Shown here: positions 37,704 through 46,629 of the stretch, piece by piece
Layout of the letters: each line of letters begins with the position of its first letter
Numbering within the stretch: position 1 is the stretch's first letter
From: Lujinxingia vulgaris
GTDB lineage: Bacteria > Myxococcota_A > Bradymonadia > Bradymonadales > Bradymonadaceae
Assembly: GCF_007997015.1 (NCBI RefSeq)
Contig: NZ_VOSM01000002.1
Span: 310,001 to 374,000, forward strand
Reading direction: 5' to 3'
DNA: 64,000 bases
The notes under the pieces: model-generated
The model's input: only the letters and a program-made list of their open reading frames with translations
Database searches by the model: none
What the model was told of the DNA's origin: nothing
Translations under genes and position numbers: made by a program

Positions 37704-38642
37704 ATGAAGCGTCACGGATGGGTGTGGCTTGCGGCGGGGCTGTTTGTAATGAGCGGGTGTGGTGTGGATCTGGTGGAGGATGGACCCTCGGACTCGGGTG
37801 AAGTGAGCTCGTCGGGGATCGCGCTCTCCTTTGACTACTCGGGGGATTCCGACGTTAAGAAGATCAAGTACATCATCAAAACCTGCCACGGACGGCCGGT
37901 GCTTGAGGAGGTGCGCAGCCTGGAAGATCTGGAGCTTCCGGGGATGATCCCGGAGTTTATGGACTCGCCGCTTGATGGTGACTCCAGCCACCTCTTCGCC
38001 GATATGTTCACGGTGCTTGAGGAGGGGTGCTACCACGTCAAGATCGTGCCCCTGAACAAGTACGGCAAGAAGTCGCGAGACTGCGACGAAGCCTACATGA
38101 ACTACGTCAAGGTCAAGGAGGGGCGCACCACCGAGGTGATGTTGATCAGCCAGTGTGATGCCACCGAGGAGAACGGCGCGCTCGACGTGATCGGCGTGCT
38201 CAACCACCCGCCGGTGATTCGCGCGGTGAAGTTCGATAAGTTCAACACCGAGTGCGATGAGGTGAAGGTCTGCGTGGTGGCTTACGATCCGGACGGTGAC
38301 CCGCTGAAGTTCCGCCTTGAGCAGAAGAGCGGTCCGCCCCTTCTGAGCCAGCCCCGCAAGGTCGGTTACGACAACGACAACGGCGGCCCGGTGACCATCT
38401 CCGGCCATGAGTTCAACGGCGGCGGTAACGGCAACGGTCTGGGCGACTACCAGTGCTTCAAACTTCGCCTGGGTGAGCGTGGCGACTACGAGTTCAAGGC
38501 CAGCGTCTACGACATGATGTGGGACGGCGACGACATGGTCCCCTTCGGCTACGACTCCAAGGCTTCGCTGACCTTCCCCATCTACGCCGGTGAAGGCGAG
38601 GACGGCTGCTGCCCGGTCAACGGTGCGCCCAACGGGCTCTAA
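37704..38642 (+). CDS. Tandem paralogous lipoprotein 4, core module only
   Basis: 312 residues, the shortest paralogue. Lipoprotein signal LAAGLFVMSGC (Cys19). The shared module fills nearly all of the protein: SDVKKIKYIIKTCHGRPVLE, ELPGMIPEFMDSPLDGDSSH, FADMFTVLEEGCYHVKI, TTEVMLISQC and ALDVIGVLNHPPVIRAVKF. A Gly/Asn-rich loop (about 235-255) and an end with two Cys (GCCPVNGAPNGL) follow. This gives the minimum domain shared by all four proteins. GAGGGG precedes the ATG. A strong terminator follows at 38704-38739. Confidence 0.85.
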   Translation: MKRHGWVWLAAGLFVMSGCGVDLVEDGPSDSGEVSSSGIALSFDYSGDSDVKKIKYIIKTCHGRPVLEEVRSLEDLELPGMIPEFMDSPLDGDSSHLFADMFTVLEEGCYHVKIVPLNKYGKKSRDCDEAYMNYVKVKEGRTTEVMLISQCDATEENGALDVIGVLNHPPVIRAVKFDKFNTECDEVKVCVVAYDPDGDPLKFRLEQKSGPPLLSQPRKVGYDNDNGGPVTISGHEFNGGGNGNGLGDYQCFKLRLGERGDYEFKASVYDMMWDGDDMVPFGYDSKASLTFPIYAGEGEDGCCPVNGAPNGL

Positions 38643-38703
38643 TCCTCACTGAGGTTGTTGACGCTCCTTGAGCCAGGTGTTCTTAGGAGTGTCAGCAGCG
38701 AGC

Positions 38704-38739
38704 CAACAAAGCCGGGTCCATCGGGGCCCGGCTTTGTTG
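38704..38739 (+). terminator. Long hairpin terminator after lipoprotein 4
   Basis: CAACAAAGCCGGG pairs perfectly (13 bp) with CCCGGCTTTGTTG across a ten-base loop. It marks the end of the four-gene array; the T-run is inside the stem. Confidence 0.75.
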
Positions 38740-38879
38740 CGTTGTGCGCGCGGGCTGTACACCCTGCGGCCGGCTCGCCATAGTGGCGGGGTATGTCTTA
38801 TGCGGCGACGTCGATGCTGCCCCCCCGGGGTGGCGCTGGCGAGCGATGGTTCGAAGCGATCCGATGCAGGAGTGAAGCG

Positions 38880-40991
38880 ATGGCAGTGTGCAGGTGGACG
38901 AAGTTGGCCCGGTATGCGGCGATGCTGGGGATGGTGATGGTGGCGGGCTGCTCCGATGAGCCCGATGATGCCACGACCGATGCGGGAGCGGATGCCGACA
39001 CTCAGGTCGACGGGGGTGACGCAGGCCCGGAGATTGTCGGGCGTCAGATGCGATTTGAGGTCGCGTCGGAGTCGTATTTCGATCTTCCGATCCCCAGCGA
39101 TGTGCGCAGCATCGACGGGTTTGAGGGCGTCTATACCAGCTGGCCCGGCGCCGAAGGCATCGACATTCTGGAGAAGTGGTTCACCGCCGCAGACACTCGC
39201 CTGGAGGGCTGGGGACTGCTCGGGGGCATCTTTGCGCATTTTGACGGCGCGCTGGATCCCACGACGGTGATTGCGGATGAAGAAGCCTCATTGAACTTCG
39301 AGGAGGGGGCGCCCTCGATCTTTCTGGTGGATGTGGACCCGGCGAGCTCGGAGCAGGGGCGCGTGCTGCCGATTGCGTGTGAGTATCGCGCGGAGGCGGG
39401 CACCTACCATGAGGCGCATATGGTGGGGTGTCTCTCGCCATTTGGCGTGGTGCGACGGCCCAACACGCGCTACGCGCTGGTGTTTAGCGATGCGCTCAAA
39501 GATGAGGCCGGCGACGCGATTGTACGCTCCGCCGACCTTGAACGCCTGTTGCAGGGCGAGGACGTGGGCCCGGTCGATGGCGAGCCTTACAGCCAGGCGC
39601 TGGAGGTCCTTGAGGATCTGGGCGTGGAGGCCGACGCGGTGCGGGGAATGACGCTTTTTACGACCCATGATCCCACGGTTCGGCTGCGCAAAATCAATGA
39701 CTGGTTCAACGCACTCGACGAGCCGCAGGTCAACGCGGACCCGGGTTTTGAGCTCGTGGAGGTGTTTGACGAGTATGTGCTCCTGCGCGCGACCTACGAC
39801 GTGCCCACGGTGCAGACGGGCAACCGGCCTTACTCCAATCCGCCCTCCGGCTCGCTGGCGTTGGATGAGAATGGGGAGCTGACCCGGGTCGATACGCAGA
39901 CGATTCGTTTCTTTGTGACCGTGCCGCGCCAGGCGATGCCCGAGGGAGGGTTTCCGGTGCTGATGTATATGCACGGCTCCGGGGGACGGGCCGAAGAGCT
40001 CTTTGAGCGCGGGCCGAAGCCCGACGAAGACACCGACGCTCCGCCCGGGAGTGGGCCGGCCGGGGTGGTGGCGCCTTATGGCGTCGCCGGTTTTGCGGCG
40101 GACTTTAACCTTCACGGCACGCGTCACACCTCGCCGGATACCACCGGGCTTCTGCTCTACAACCTGATCGGCAACCCGGGCGCGGCGGTGGATAACTTCA
40201 ATGTGGCAGCCAGTGAAGTAACGCTGCACGCGCGGCTTTTGCAGCAGATGACCATCGATCCGGCGATCGCGCCGGAGTACCTGGACGCGGGTGATGCGCC
40301 GGATGGGCTAATTCGTTTTGCGGGCGATCGCATCTCGGCGATGGGGCAGTCGATGGGTTCGACCATCGGGCTTCCGGCGTTGACGGTTGATCGCAACATC
40401 GCCGCCGGCGTCTTCTCGGGCTCGGGCGGGGTGCTCATTGAGGTTGCGCTGAAGTCGGTCAAGCCGGTCAACGTCGGCGATGCGCTGCGGGTGGCGATTC
40501 GCATGAACCCGCATGAGGAGCTCAATCGCTTCGATCCGATCTTAAGCGCAGTGCAGCATGTCTGGGACCTTGTGGATCCGGTGGCCCACGGGCGGCACCT
40601 GCTGGAAGAGCCGCACCCGGGGGTGCCGGCCAAGCAGGCGCTGCAGCATTCGGGGCTTGATGACGGGTACTTCAGCCCGGGCTCGCGTGCGGCCTTCTCG
40701 GCGGCGATGGGCGGCGAGCTTGTGGAGCCTCTGCTCGAAGAAGAAGCGCTGGAATGGATGCGTTGGGTGGGGCGCGACCAGGTGCTGGAGCTGCCCGCGG
40801 GAGGTAACCGCGACGGTGTGACTGCGGTGGTGACGCAGTACGAGCCGGAGGTGCTCGACGGGCATAATGTGGCGTATCAGGTGGCTGAGGCGCAGGCGCA
40901 GTACGGCTGCTTTGTGTCGCGCGTGCAGGCCGCTGAGCCCACGGAGTTGCGCAGCGTGGAGGCCTCGTCGGTGGAGGCGTGTGAACCTTGA
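38880..40991 (+). CDS. Lipase-like alpha/beta-hydrolase lipoprotein
   Basis: 703 residues from an ATG with AGGAG 7 bases upstream. The signal YAAMLGMVMVAGC puts a lipid on the Cys, and an acidic linker follows (DEPDDATTDAGADADTQ). About residues 395-620 form an alpha/beta-hydrolase core: FPVLMYMHGSGGRAEE (oxyanion strand), ISAMGQSMGSTIGLPAL with the nucleophile Ser in GQSMG. The N-terminal 380 residues resemble bacterial virulence-factor lipase N-terminal domains (DGALDPTTVIADEEA). It would hydrolyse lipids or esters outside the inner membrane. It follows the lipoprotein array but has its own ribosome site and terminator. Confidence 0.8.
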   Translation: MAVCRWTKLARYAAMLGMVMVAGCSDEPDDATTDAGADADTQVDGGDAGPEIVGRQMRFEVASESYFDLPIPSDVRSIDGFEGVYTSWPGAEGIDILEKWFTAADTRLEGWGLLGGIFAHFDGALDPTTVIADEEASLNFEEGAPSIFLVDVDPASSEQGRVLPIACEYRAEAGTYHEAHMVGCLSPFGVVRRPNTRYALVFSDALKDEAGDAIVRSADLERLLQGEDVGPVDGEPYSQALEVLEDLGVEADAVRGMTLFTTHDPTVRLRKINDWFNALDEPQVNADPGFELVEVFDEYVLLRATYDVPTVQTGNRPYSNPPSGSLALDENGELTRVDTQTIRFFVTVPRQAMPEGGFPVLMYMHGSGGRAEELFERGPKPDEDTDAPPGSGPAGVVAPYGVAGFAADFNLHGTRHTSPDTTGLLLYNLIGNPGAAVDNFNVAASEVTLHARLLQQMTIDPAIAPEYLDAGDAPDGLIRFAGDRISAMGQSMGSTIGLPALTVDRNIAAGVFSGSGGVLIEVALKSVKPVNVGDALRVAIRMNPHEELNRFDPILSAVQHVWDLVDPVAHGRHLLEEPHPGVPAKQALQHSGLDDGYFSPGSRAAFSAAMGGELVEPLLEEEALEWMRWVGRDQVLELPAGGNRDGVTAVVTQYEPEVLDGHNVAYQVAEAQAQYGCFVSRVQAAEPTELRSVEASSVEACEP

Positions 40992-41022
40992 GCGGTGAGG
41001 AAATCACCTGCTGGCGCTGAAT

Positions 41023-41059
41023 AAAAAACGCCCCCCGATGCGCTCGGGGGGCGTTTTTT
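41023..41059. terminator. Bidirectional rho-independent terminator
   Basis: A 16-bp perfect stem (AAAAAACGCCCCCCGA with its complement) and a five-base loop give T-runs on both strands. It serves the hydrolase gene and the small minus-strand gene. Confidence 0.93.
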
Positions 41060-41094
41060 CGTTCAAGCGATGAAAATGATGGGCGGAACGCGCG

Positions 41095-41397
41095 TCAGCA
41101 GGAGCGGCGCAGGTCGGCCATCGAGATGACCTTATCGTCGCGGCGCATCGGGTGGATGCGCGGCGCGGGGGCGTCGCGCCCGTCGGGGTCCATCATGTTG
41201 AGGGCGTCGCGCAGCTGGCCGATCTGGCCGGCGCAGAGGCGAATGCGGCGCTGGGTGAGCCAGCCGAGCTCTTTGCCGTCGCGTTGCAGGCGGAGCTCCA
41301 GAGTGGGCGTCTCGCCGGGCTCTGAGACCTGGACCAGTTCAACGCGGGTGTCGGCTTCGAAGCCGAGAAGATCGCCGAGGAGTTTTTCGTGGGTCAT
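41095..41397 (-). CDS. Small protein, probably iron-regulated
   Basis: 100 residues, family not recognised. It begins MTHEKLLGDLLGFEADTRVE and contains two predicted strand segments (TPTLELRLQRDGKELGWLTQ) followed by a helix (QIGQLRDALNMM) and a basic tail (RIHPMRRDDKVISMADLRR). No signal or membrane segment, so probably cytoplasmic. Two Fur-box-like sites lie 50-100 bases upstream of the start, and the gene is next to a bacterioferritin with its own box. I infer an iron-response role; I cannot name the function. The transcript ends at a shared terminator at about 41040. Confidence 0.7.
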   Translation of the reverse strand: MTHEKLLGDLLGFEADTRVELVQVSEPGETPTLELRLQRDGKELGWLTQRRIRLCAGQIGQLRDALNMMDPDGRDAPAPRIHPMRRDDKVISMADLRRSC

Positions 41398-41445
41398 GGT
41401 TGCGTTCTGCCTGTGAGAAGAATCGCATAGCGCGGACGGTGATAT

Positions 41446-41460
41446 TGATAATGACTTTCA
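41446..41460. promoter_or_regulatory. Fur-box-like site A
   Basis: TGATAATGACTTTCA matches 12 of 14 defined positions of the 7-1-7 Fur motif TGATAAT-N-ATTATCA. It lies about 50 bases upstream of the 100-residue gene. Confidence 0.6.
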
Positions 41461-41480
41461 AAACGCAGTCAAGGTGAAAT

Positions 41481-41495
41481 TGAAAACGAGTATCA
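41481..41495. promoter_or_regulatory. Fur-box-like site B
   Basis: TGAAAACGAGTATCA matches 11 of 14 positions of the same 7-1-7 motif, 35 bases from site A, about 85-100 bases upstream of the small gene. Confidence 0.5.
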
Positions 41496-41532
41496 TTTAT
41501 TCAAGGGGACGATGCGTTTTCGGGCAGGATTT

Positions 41533-41569
41533 AAAAAAAGAAAGCCCCTCGCCGGCTGGCGAGGGGCTT
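41533..41569 (-). terminator. Terminator of the bacterioferritin gene
   Basis: On the minus strand, AAGCCCCTCGCC pairs with GGCGAGGGGCTT around a four-base loop and is followed by a run of seven T (41533-41539 on this strand read as A). Confidence 0.9.
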
Positions 41570-41616
41570 CTTTACGAGGAGCGCGGCGGCCGCGCTCCCG
41601 GAGAGCATCGTGTGGA

Positions 41617-42081
41617 TCAGGCGGTGGTGCCTTTGCTCTTGTCGATGTCGCCGGCGGCGAACTTCACCTTGCCGGTGAGCTTGCGCAGGTGGTCGACGTG
41701 CTCCTGCTCCTCGGCGATGTGCTCTTCGATCCAGAACATGGTGCCGGGGTTGGCAGCTTCGGCGACCTCGTGGCAGGCCTCCCAGGCTTTAAGGGCGTCG
41801 ATCTCGAGGGCAAGCGCGGCTTCGAGCATGCCCTGGATGTCGGCGGCCTGGCGGATCGTGGCCGGCTCGACGGTGGGGACGCCTCCGAGGACGGCGATCT
41901 TCTCGCCGACGGCTTCGGCGTGGTCGCGCGCTTCTTCGCTGGATTCATGGAAGAATTCGCGGAAGATCTCCCGCTCATAACCGGTGACCATCACGGCGGC
42001 TTGCATGTACTGGATGACGCCGGCGAGTTCCCAGGCCATGGCGGTGTTGAGGCGTTTGATCAGTTCTTCTTTCGAGCTCAT
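41617..42081 (-). CDS. Bacterioferritin / ferritin-like protein
   Basis: 154 residues, the usual bacterioferritin length. Four-helix signature: LNTAMAWELAGVIQYMQAAV with the first iron-binding Glu, ESSEEARDHAEAVGEKIAVL with the E..H pair, LALEIDALKAWEACHEVAEA, and the last helix MFWIEEHIAEEQEHVDHLRK. These residues form the di-iron ferroxidase centre. A Met for haem is not clear, so a plain ferritin-like protein is possible. The role is iron storage or detoxification. A Fur-box-like sequence sits 16-30 bases upstream of the ATG, overlapping the likely transcription start. Confidence 0.92.
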   Translation of the reverse strand: MSSKEELIKRLNTAMAWELAGVIQYMQAAVMVTGYEREIFREFFHESSEEARDHAEAVGEKIAVLGGVPTVEPATIRQAADIQGMLEAALALEIDALKAWEACHEVAEAANPGTMFWIEEHIAEEQEHVDHLRKLTGKVKFAAGDIDKSKGTTA

Positions 42082-42096
42082 GGGGTGCTCCGTAAT

Positions 42097-42111
42097 TGAG
42101 AATCACTATCA
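42097..42111. promoter_or_regulatory. Fur-box-like site before bacterioferritin
   Basis: TGAGAATCACTATCA matches 12 of 14 positions of the 7-1-7 Fur motif, just upstream of the bacterioferritin gene. Confidence 0.6.
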
Positions 42112-42445
42112 GTGTTGAGGCAGGCGTGCTCTACGAATCCAAGGTATAAGAGCGCAACGCGGCGGGTCAACCAATCAGGGTGATCGCTGGTCGAGGGGCG
42201 TTTCCAGGGGGAGGCGAAATGGGGTGGGGGGCTTGCTTTATGGGAGGCGATGGCGATGATCGGGGTCTGTGCACGGCAAAGGCTGGTTGGGCGACGAGGC
42301 CGTCGAGGATCGCGTGATGGCGATGACGCGGCATACGAGGTGTGTTAACGTCGCGCTCTGACGAAAAGACGCGACAATCAAGAAGGTGCGTGACGGGTCA
42401 TCGCGCGCACTGCTTGTGTCAGGATGGCGCGCAAGGGGAGAGGAC
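42112..42445. other. Divergent intergenic region, no gene seen
   Basis: 334 bases between the bacterioferritin promoter and the pseudokinase gene. I see no recognisable gene, hairpin or repeat. The promoter of the following gene must lie here but has no clear -35/-10 match. Confidence 0.4.
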
Positions 42446-45400
42446 GTGCGAGTTCGCAGTTATCGGCTGGAAGAAGCGCAGCAGACAACGCTCGGGGGGA
42501 GGCTCTGGAAGGCCGTGGATGAGAGTTCCGGGCGCACGCTGGAGTTGCGCGCGGCGCATACCGCGGATGCGCCGGCCGGGATGTTGCAGATGTACCGGCG
42601 TCAGGCGCAGGGGGCGGCGGCGATTTTCCACTCCGGGGTGGCGCCTCTTTATGACTTTGGCGAGGTGACGCTGGAGGAGGCCGGGGCCTGCCAGGGGGCG
42701 TTACTGGCGGGGGATGCGTTCTGGGTGAGCGCGCCGATGGAGGGAGGTCAGCCCTTGCAGGAGTGCATGGGTCGGTTGGAGTGGCCGCAGTTTCGGCAGG
42801 TGCTGCTTCGTATGCTCGAAGCGCTGGCGTTCGGGCACGCGCGCGGGGTGGTGCATCGCCGGCTGAGCCCGGAGCTTGTGTCGGTGCGACTGGGGGAGGA
42901 GGATGAGGTCGAGGCGGTGCAGCTGCTGGAGTTTGGGCTCTTGCCGCCGCGGCGACTCGATGGTGAGAACAGCATGATCTCGGCCTATCAGGCGCCGGAG
43001 GTCGTGGAGGGGCGCTGGCGAGAGCAGGGGGCATGGAGTGATTTGTACAGCGTGGGGGTGATCGCGTTTGAGTGGCTCTACGGGCGACTTCCCGACAATG
43101 AGCGCGGTCGGCCCAGCCGCGGTGAGCAGCATCATTTTGTGCCCTCGGGGTTCGCCAGCTGGGTGCTGAGTTGTATGGATGAGTCGCCGATCGATCGTTT
43201 CCGCTATGCGGCGGATGCGCGTCAGGTGCTCAGCGCGCTGGATGTGCACTTCTGGGGACCGCCGCGCGGGGCGGTGCGGCGCGAGATGGGCTGGCGTCGT
43301 GATGAGGTGGTGGATCTGGGGGAGTTTCGGGAGCTGTGGCGATCGGAGGAGCTCTACCGTTTTCGCGAAGTTCCGCTGGTGGGACGCGAGGAGGCCCGGG
43401 ACGCGCTCTGGGAGCGGCTGGCCGAGGTGCATCAGGGTGGGCGCTCGCAGGTGATGGTGTTGCGGGGGCCCTCCGGCGCGGGCAAGACACGGCTGATGGC
43501 GTGGCTTGCGCGGCGTGCCCATGAGCTGGGGCTGGCCGAGGTAATGCGGGCCACGCACAGCCCGGTGGCGAGTTCGGCCGATGGGCTCTCGCGGATGTTT
43601 TCGCGCTATTTTCGAGCGACGGGGCTCTCCAATGAGGGGGCCCGGCGGCGAGTGTTTGAGGAGCTCAGCGGTCGGGGGTTGGAGGAGGTGCAGGCGCAGG
43701 CGGCGGCCGAGGCCCTGGCCAGTTGGATGTTGCCCTGGAATGAGCGCTCGCGGCTGCCGGCCGGCGGGGCCAACCGGGCGGCGGCCATGCAGCTGGCGCT
43801 CGGAGAGTTGGGACGGGAGCGGCCGCTGCTGATCTGTGTCGAAGACGGACAGTGGGCCAGCGAGACGCTCGACTGGGTAGAGCGGGTGCTGGAGTCGCCG
43901 CTGCGCGTCTCGGTGATGGTGGTGATCACGCTCAACGATGAGGCGCTGGTCGACCGACCGATTGAGATGGTGCAGGTCGACCAGCTCCTGGAGCGGGAGG
44001 GGGTCGATGAGCTTACCATTCCGCCGCTTTCGCTGGCTGAGCAGCTCTCCTTTATCTCGATGCTCGCGCCGCTGGAGGAGGAGTTGGCCTATGAGCTGGC
44101 GCAGCGCGCCGGCGGAAACCCTATGTTCATCGTGCGCATGTTGATGCGCTGGGTTCATGAGGGTTTGCTGGTAGCGTCGGAGCGCCACGCCGATCAGCTG
44201 GCGTTAAAGCCGGGGGCCCGCGCCACACTGCCGGAGGGGATGCTCGAGGCGTGGGATGAGGGTGTGGAACAGCTCATCGCCCAGTTTGACGCCGAGGTCC
44301 GAGATGATGCTCGCCGGGCAATGGAGTGCGCCGCTGCGCTGGGGCTGACGGTGATGCACGAGGAGTGGCTGGAGGTGTGCGAGCGCTGCGATGTGACGGT
44401 GCCCGAGCATCTTTTGCAGGCGCTGCTGGCCAACCGTCTTGTGGCGGAGCACTACGAGGAGCGCTCCTTTGAGTTCGTGCACCCGATGCTGAGGGAGGCA
44501 CTGGCGCGGCGGGCGCGGGCGGAGGGGCGTTATGTGGCGATTCATCGCGCCTGTGCCGACGTGGTGAAGGGGCGGGCGCGTGAGGAGGATGTGACCACTG
44601 CCGAGCGCCTGGGGATGCATCTTTTTGAGGCCGGGGAGAACGATGAGGCGATGGAGCATCTGCTGCGAGGCTGCCAGCTGGCGGGAAACCTGGGGGAATC
44701 GCGGCGCGCGCTGGGCTTGATTGCGCGTTATGAGCAGGCCTGTGATCGCCTGGAGATTGGCGAGCACGATGTGCGGCGTTTGCGCGGGATGTTGCGGCAG
44801 AGCTGGGCGTTGCAGGCCGCCGGACAGATGGACGCCGCCGAGCCGGTGGTGGCGCGCGCGCGGGCTTTGCTCAAGCCGGAAGATGAGGGTGAGCTGCTGG
44901 CCCCGCTCCTGTGGCTGGAGTCGTCACTGGCGTTTGCGCGCGGTGATTTTGAGAAGGCCGAGCACATCCTGCTCGAAGCCCGAGACGCCTGTCAGGGCGA
45001 AGACAGGCGCTCCGCGCTGGCCGGCACAATGCTTCGCCTCGCCAGCGCCTGGAGTGAGCGAGGAGAGCTGCAGAAGGCGGTCGAGGGGTATGCCAGCGCG
45101 CGGGACATCTGGCGCGAGCTGGAGGAGATCGGGGGACAGGCGGTGGCCACAATGGGGCTTGCCACGGCCTACCTTCAAGTCGGGGAGGCGGAACGTGCGA
45201 GTGCGCTGATGGAGGAGGTCCGGGGGGATGCGGAGCTCTTTGCGCGTGTCTCACCGGGGAGCTTCTACAACATGTACGGTGAGATCTTTCGCGAGCAGCG
45301 GCGCTGGGAAGATGCCGAGGCGATGTATCTGGAGGCGATCTCACGGTGGGAAGATGTGATGGCGGCCGAGTCGAACATCGCGCGCTCGAACCTGGGGATG

Positions 45401-45745
45401 ATGATGGTCTCACAGCGTCGCTTCTCGGAGGCGATGGTGCTCTTGAGTGAGGCTGAGGGGGCGTGGAGTCGGGCGGGCATGGTGCGGGAGCAGATTTACA
45501 CGCTCTCGGGGTTGCTCCCGTGTCTTGCGGCCAGTGGTAGCTGGACGGTGTGGCGGGAGTATGCCGGCGCGGTGGAGGGGTATGTGCGTGCCAACGGGAT
45601 GCAGGCCTCCGACTTGCGGGAGATGTTCGAGGTCAACGTGACGGTGGCCCGCGAGAGCGGTGATGCGGAGATCATCGCCATCTCGGAAAGGTTGTTGCAG
45701 ACACAGGCCGAGCCGCTCGTGGAGGCGGAGGCGGTCAAGGGGTAA
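42446..45745 (+). CDS. Pseudokinase - STAND/AAA ATPase - TPR regulator
   Basis: 1099 residues from a GTG with GGGGAG upstream. Residues 1-280 follow the protein-kinase fold but the active site is lost: HRD is HRR (His137-Arg139), the Asn after it is absent (HRRLSPELVSV), and DFG is EFG (Glu162). From about 310 comes an AAA/STAND ATPase with Walker A GPSGAGKTRLMAWLARRA (Lys347) and Walker B LLICVEDGQWAS, as in MalT-type proteins. The C-terminal 450 residues are TPR helices (ALGLIARYEQACDRLEIGE, WSERGELQKAVEGYASARD). No HTH or output domain is seen. It may bind partners through the TPR and a pseudokinase scaffold. Active PknK/STAND fusions are known in Actinobacteria and Myxococcota; inactivation of the kinase is the odd point. 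Confidence 0.87.
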   Translation: MRVRSYRLEEAQQTTLGGRLWKAVDESSGRTLELRAAHTADAPAGMLQMYRRQAQGAAAIFHSGVAPLYDFGEVTLEEAGACQGALLAGDAFWVSAPMEGGQPLQECMGRLEWPQFRQVLLRMLEALAFGHARGVVHRRLSPELVSVRLGEEDEVEAVQLLEFGLLPPRRLDGENSMISAYQAPEVVEGRWREQGAWSDLYSVGVIAFEWLYGRLPDNERGRPSRGEQHHFVPSGFASWVLSCMDESPIDRFRYAADARQVLSALDVHFWGPPRGAVRREMGWRRDEVVDLGEFRELWRSEELYRFREVPLVGREEARDALWERLAEVHQGGRSQVMVLRGPSGAGKTRLMAWLARRAHELGLAEVMRATHSPVASSADGLSRMFSRYFRATGLSNEGARRRVFEELSGRGLEEVQAQAAAEALASWMLPWNERSRLPAGGANRAAAMQLALGELGRERPLLICVEDGQWASETLDWVERVLESPLRVSVMVVITLNDEALVDRPIEMVQVDQLLEREGVDELTIPPLSLAEQLSFISMLAPLEEELAYELAQRAGGNPMFIVRMLMRWVHEGLLVASERHADQLALKPGARATLPEGMLEAWDEGVEQLIAQFDAEVRDDARRAMECAAALGLTVMHEEWLEVCERCDVTVPEHLLQALLANRLVAEHYEERSFEFVHPMLREALARRARAEGRYVAIHRACADVVKGRAREEDVTTAERLGMHLFEAGENDEAMEHLLRGCQLAGNLGESRRALGLIARYEQACDRLEIGEHDVRRLRGMLRQSWALQAAGQMDAAEPVVARARALLKPEDEGELLAPLLWLESSLAFARGDFEKAEHILLEARDACQGEDRRSALAGTMLRLASAWSERGELQKAVEGYASARDIWRELEEIGGQAVATMGLATAYLQVGEAERASALMEEVRGDAELFARVSPGSFYNMYGEIFREQRRWEDAEAMYLEAISRWEDVMAAESNIARSNLGMMMVSQRRFSEAMVLLSEAEGAWSRAGMVREQIYTLSGLLPCLAASGSWTVWREYAGAVEGYVRANGMQASDLREMFEVNVTVARESGDAEIIAISERLLQTQAEPLVEAEAVKG

Positions 45746-45776
45746 GCGCCCGGCGCTGAGGTGTGTTTCGCTATCG

Positions 45777-46520
45777 TCAGGGTGAGGCGTCCGAGTGACC
45801 CCAGCAGTGGGATGCGCCATCGGGACGGAGCGCGCAGATCTGGTCCTGCGCGCGAGTAAGGCGAACAAAGCGGCCTTGCGGGGGCTGGGTGTTGTCGCCC
45901 CGGGAGGCACCCCAGCAATGCACTTCGCCGGAGGCACGCAGGGCGCAGGCGTGGTTGTCCGCCGCGACGAGTTGTTGGAAGGCGCCACCTGGTGAGGGCA
46001 TCGGGCCCTGGGTGTGGGTGCCGGCGCAGTGGATGCGGGCGTCGGGGGTGAGGGCGCAGGAGAAGCGCTCCCCCAGCGCAAGATCGATGTAGGTGCGGGC
46101 GGGGAGCGCGAGCTGTTGGTGGGACTGATCGCCCACACAATGCAGGGCGCCGCGGATGTCCAGTGCGCAGATGTGTTCGGCGCCGGCGGCGATGGTGGCG
46201 ATCGGTATGGAGGTCTGTGCCGACGCGATGCCGGGGCCCTGGCAGCTGAGGCGCGCGTTATGATCGACGGCGCAGCTGTAGTCTCCGGCGGCCAGGAGGG
46301 TGGGCGTCGGCGCGGGGAAGAGGAGCTGTGGGGAGAGTGGGGCAAAGGGGTTATGGGTTGCAAATGCTTCAGCGGAGGCGGGCTCGTATGGCGGTTGTTG
46401 GGCGTGTGCCGAGGTTGCAGACGTGACGCTTAGCGCGGTGAAGAGCGCGAAGCTCAAGGCGGCTGTCAGCGCAGTGAGGCGCGCCGGGCCGCAAAGGGGG
46501 TAGGGGGTCGGGTTCGCCAT
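45777..46520 (-). CDS. Exported RCC1-like repeat protein
   Basis: 247 residues. Signal peptide ALSFALFTALSVTSATSAHA. The mature protein carries four or five RCC1/BLIP-II-type strands with the pattern H.CAL...G.LHC.G: IAAGAEHICALDIRGALHCV, LGERFSCALTPDARIHCAG, AADNHACALRASGEVHCWG, and AQDQICALRPDGASHCWG. This is fewer than the seven blades of a full propeller. The paired Cys in each unit probably form disulphides after export. GGAGG stands 5 bases before the ATG. It is convergent with the pseudokinase gene by 31 bases. Function unknown. Confidence 0.82.
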   Translation of the reverse strand: MANPTPYPLCGPARLTALTAALSFALFTALSVTSATSAHAQQPPYEPASAEAFATHNPFAPLSPQLLFPAPTPTLLAAGDYSCAVDHNARLSCQGPGIASAQTSIPIATIAAGAEHICALDIRGALHCVGDQSHQQLALPARTYIDLALGERFSCALTPDARIHCAGTHTQGPMPSPGGAFQQLVAADNHACALRASGEVHCWGASRGDNTQPPQGRFVRLTRAQDQICALRPDGASHCWGHSDASP

Positions 46521-46629
46521 AGACACCTCCGGCGTTGAGGTTCACCATCAGACAGAGATGATTGAAATCTAAGAACCATGGCCTGGAGAGCGAAGTGCGC
46601 CGGGCGTTGAGCCAGAATGAGGAGCGGCT

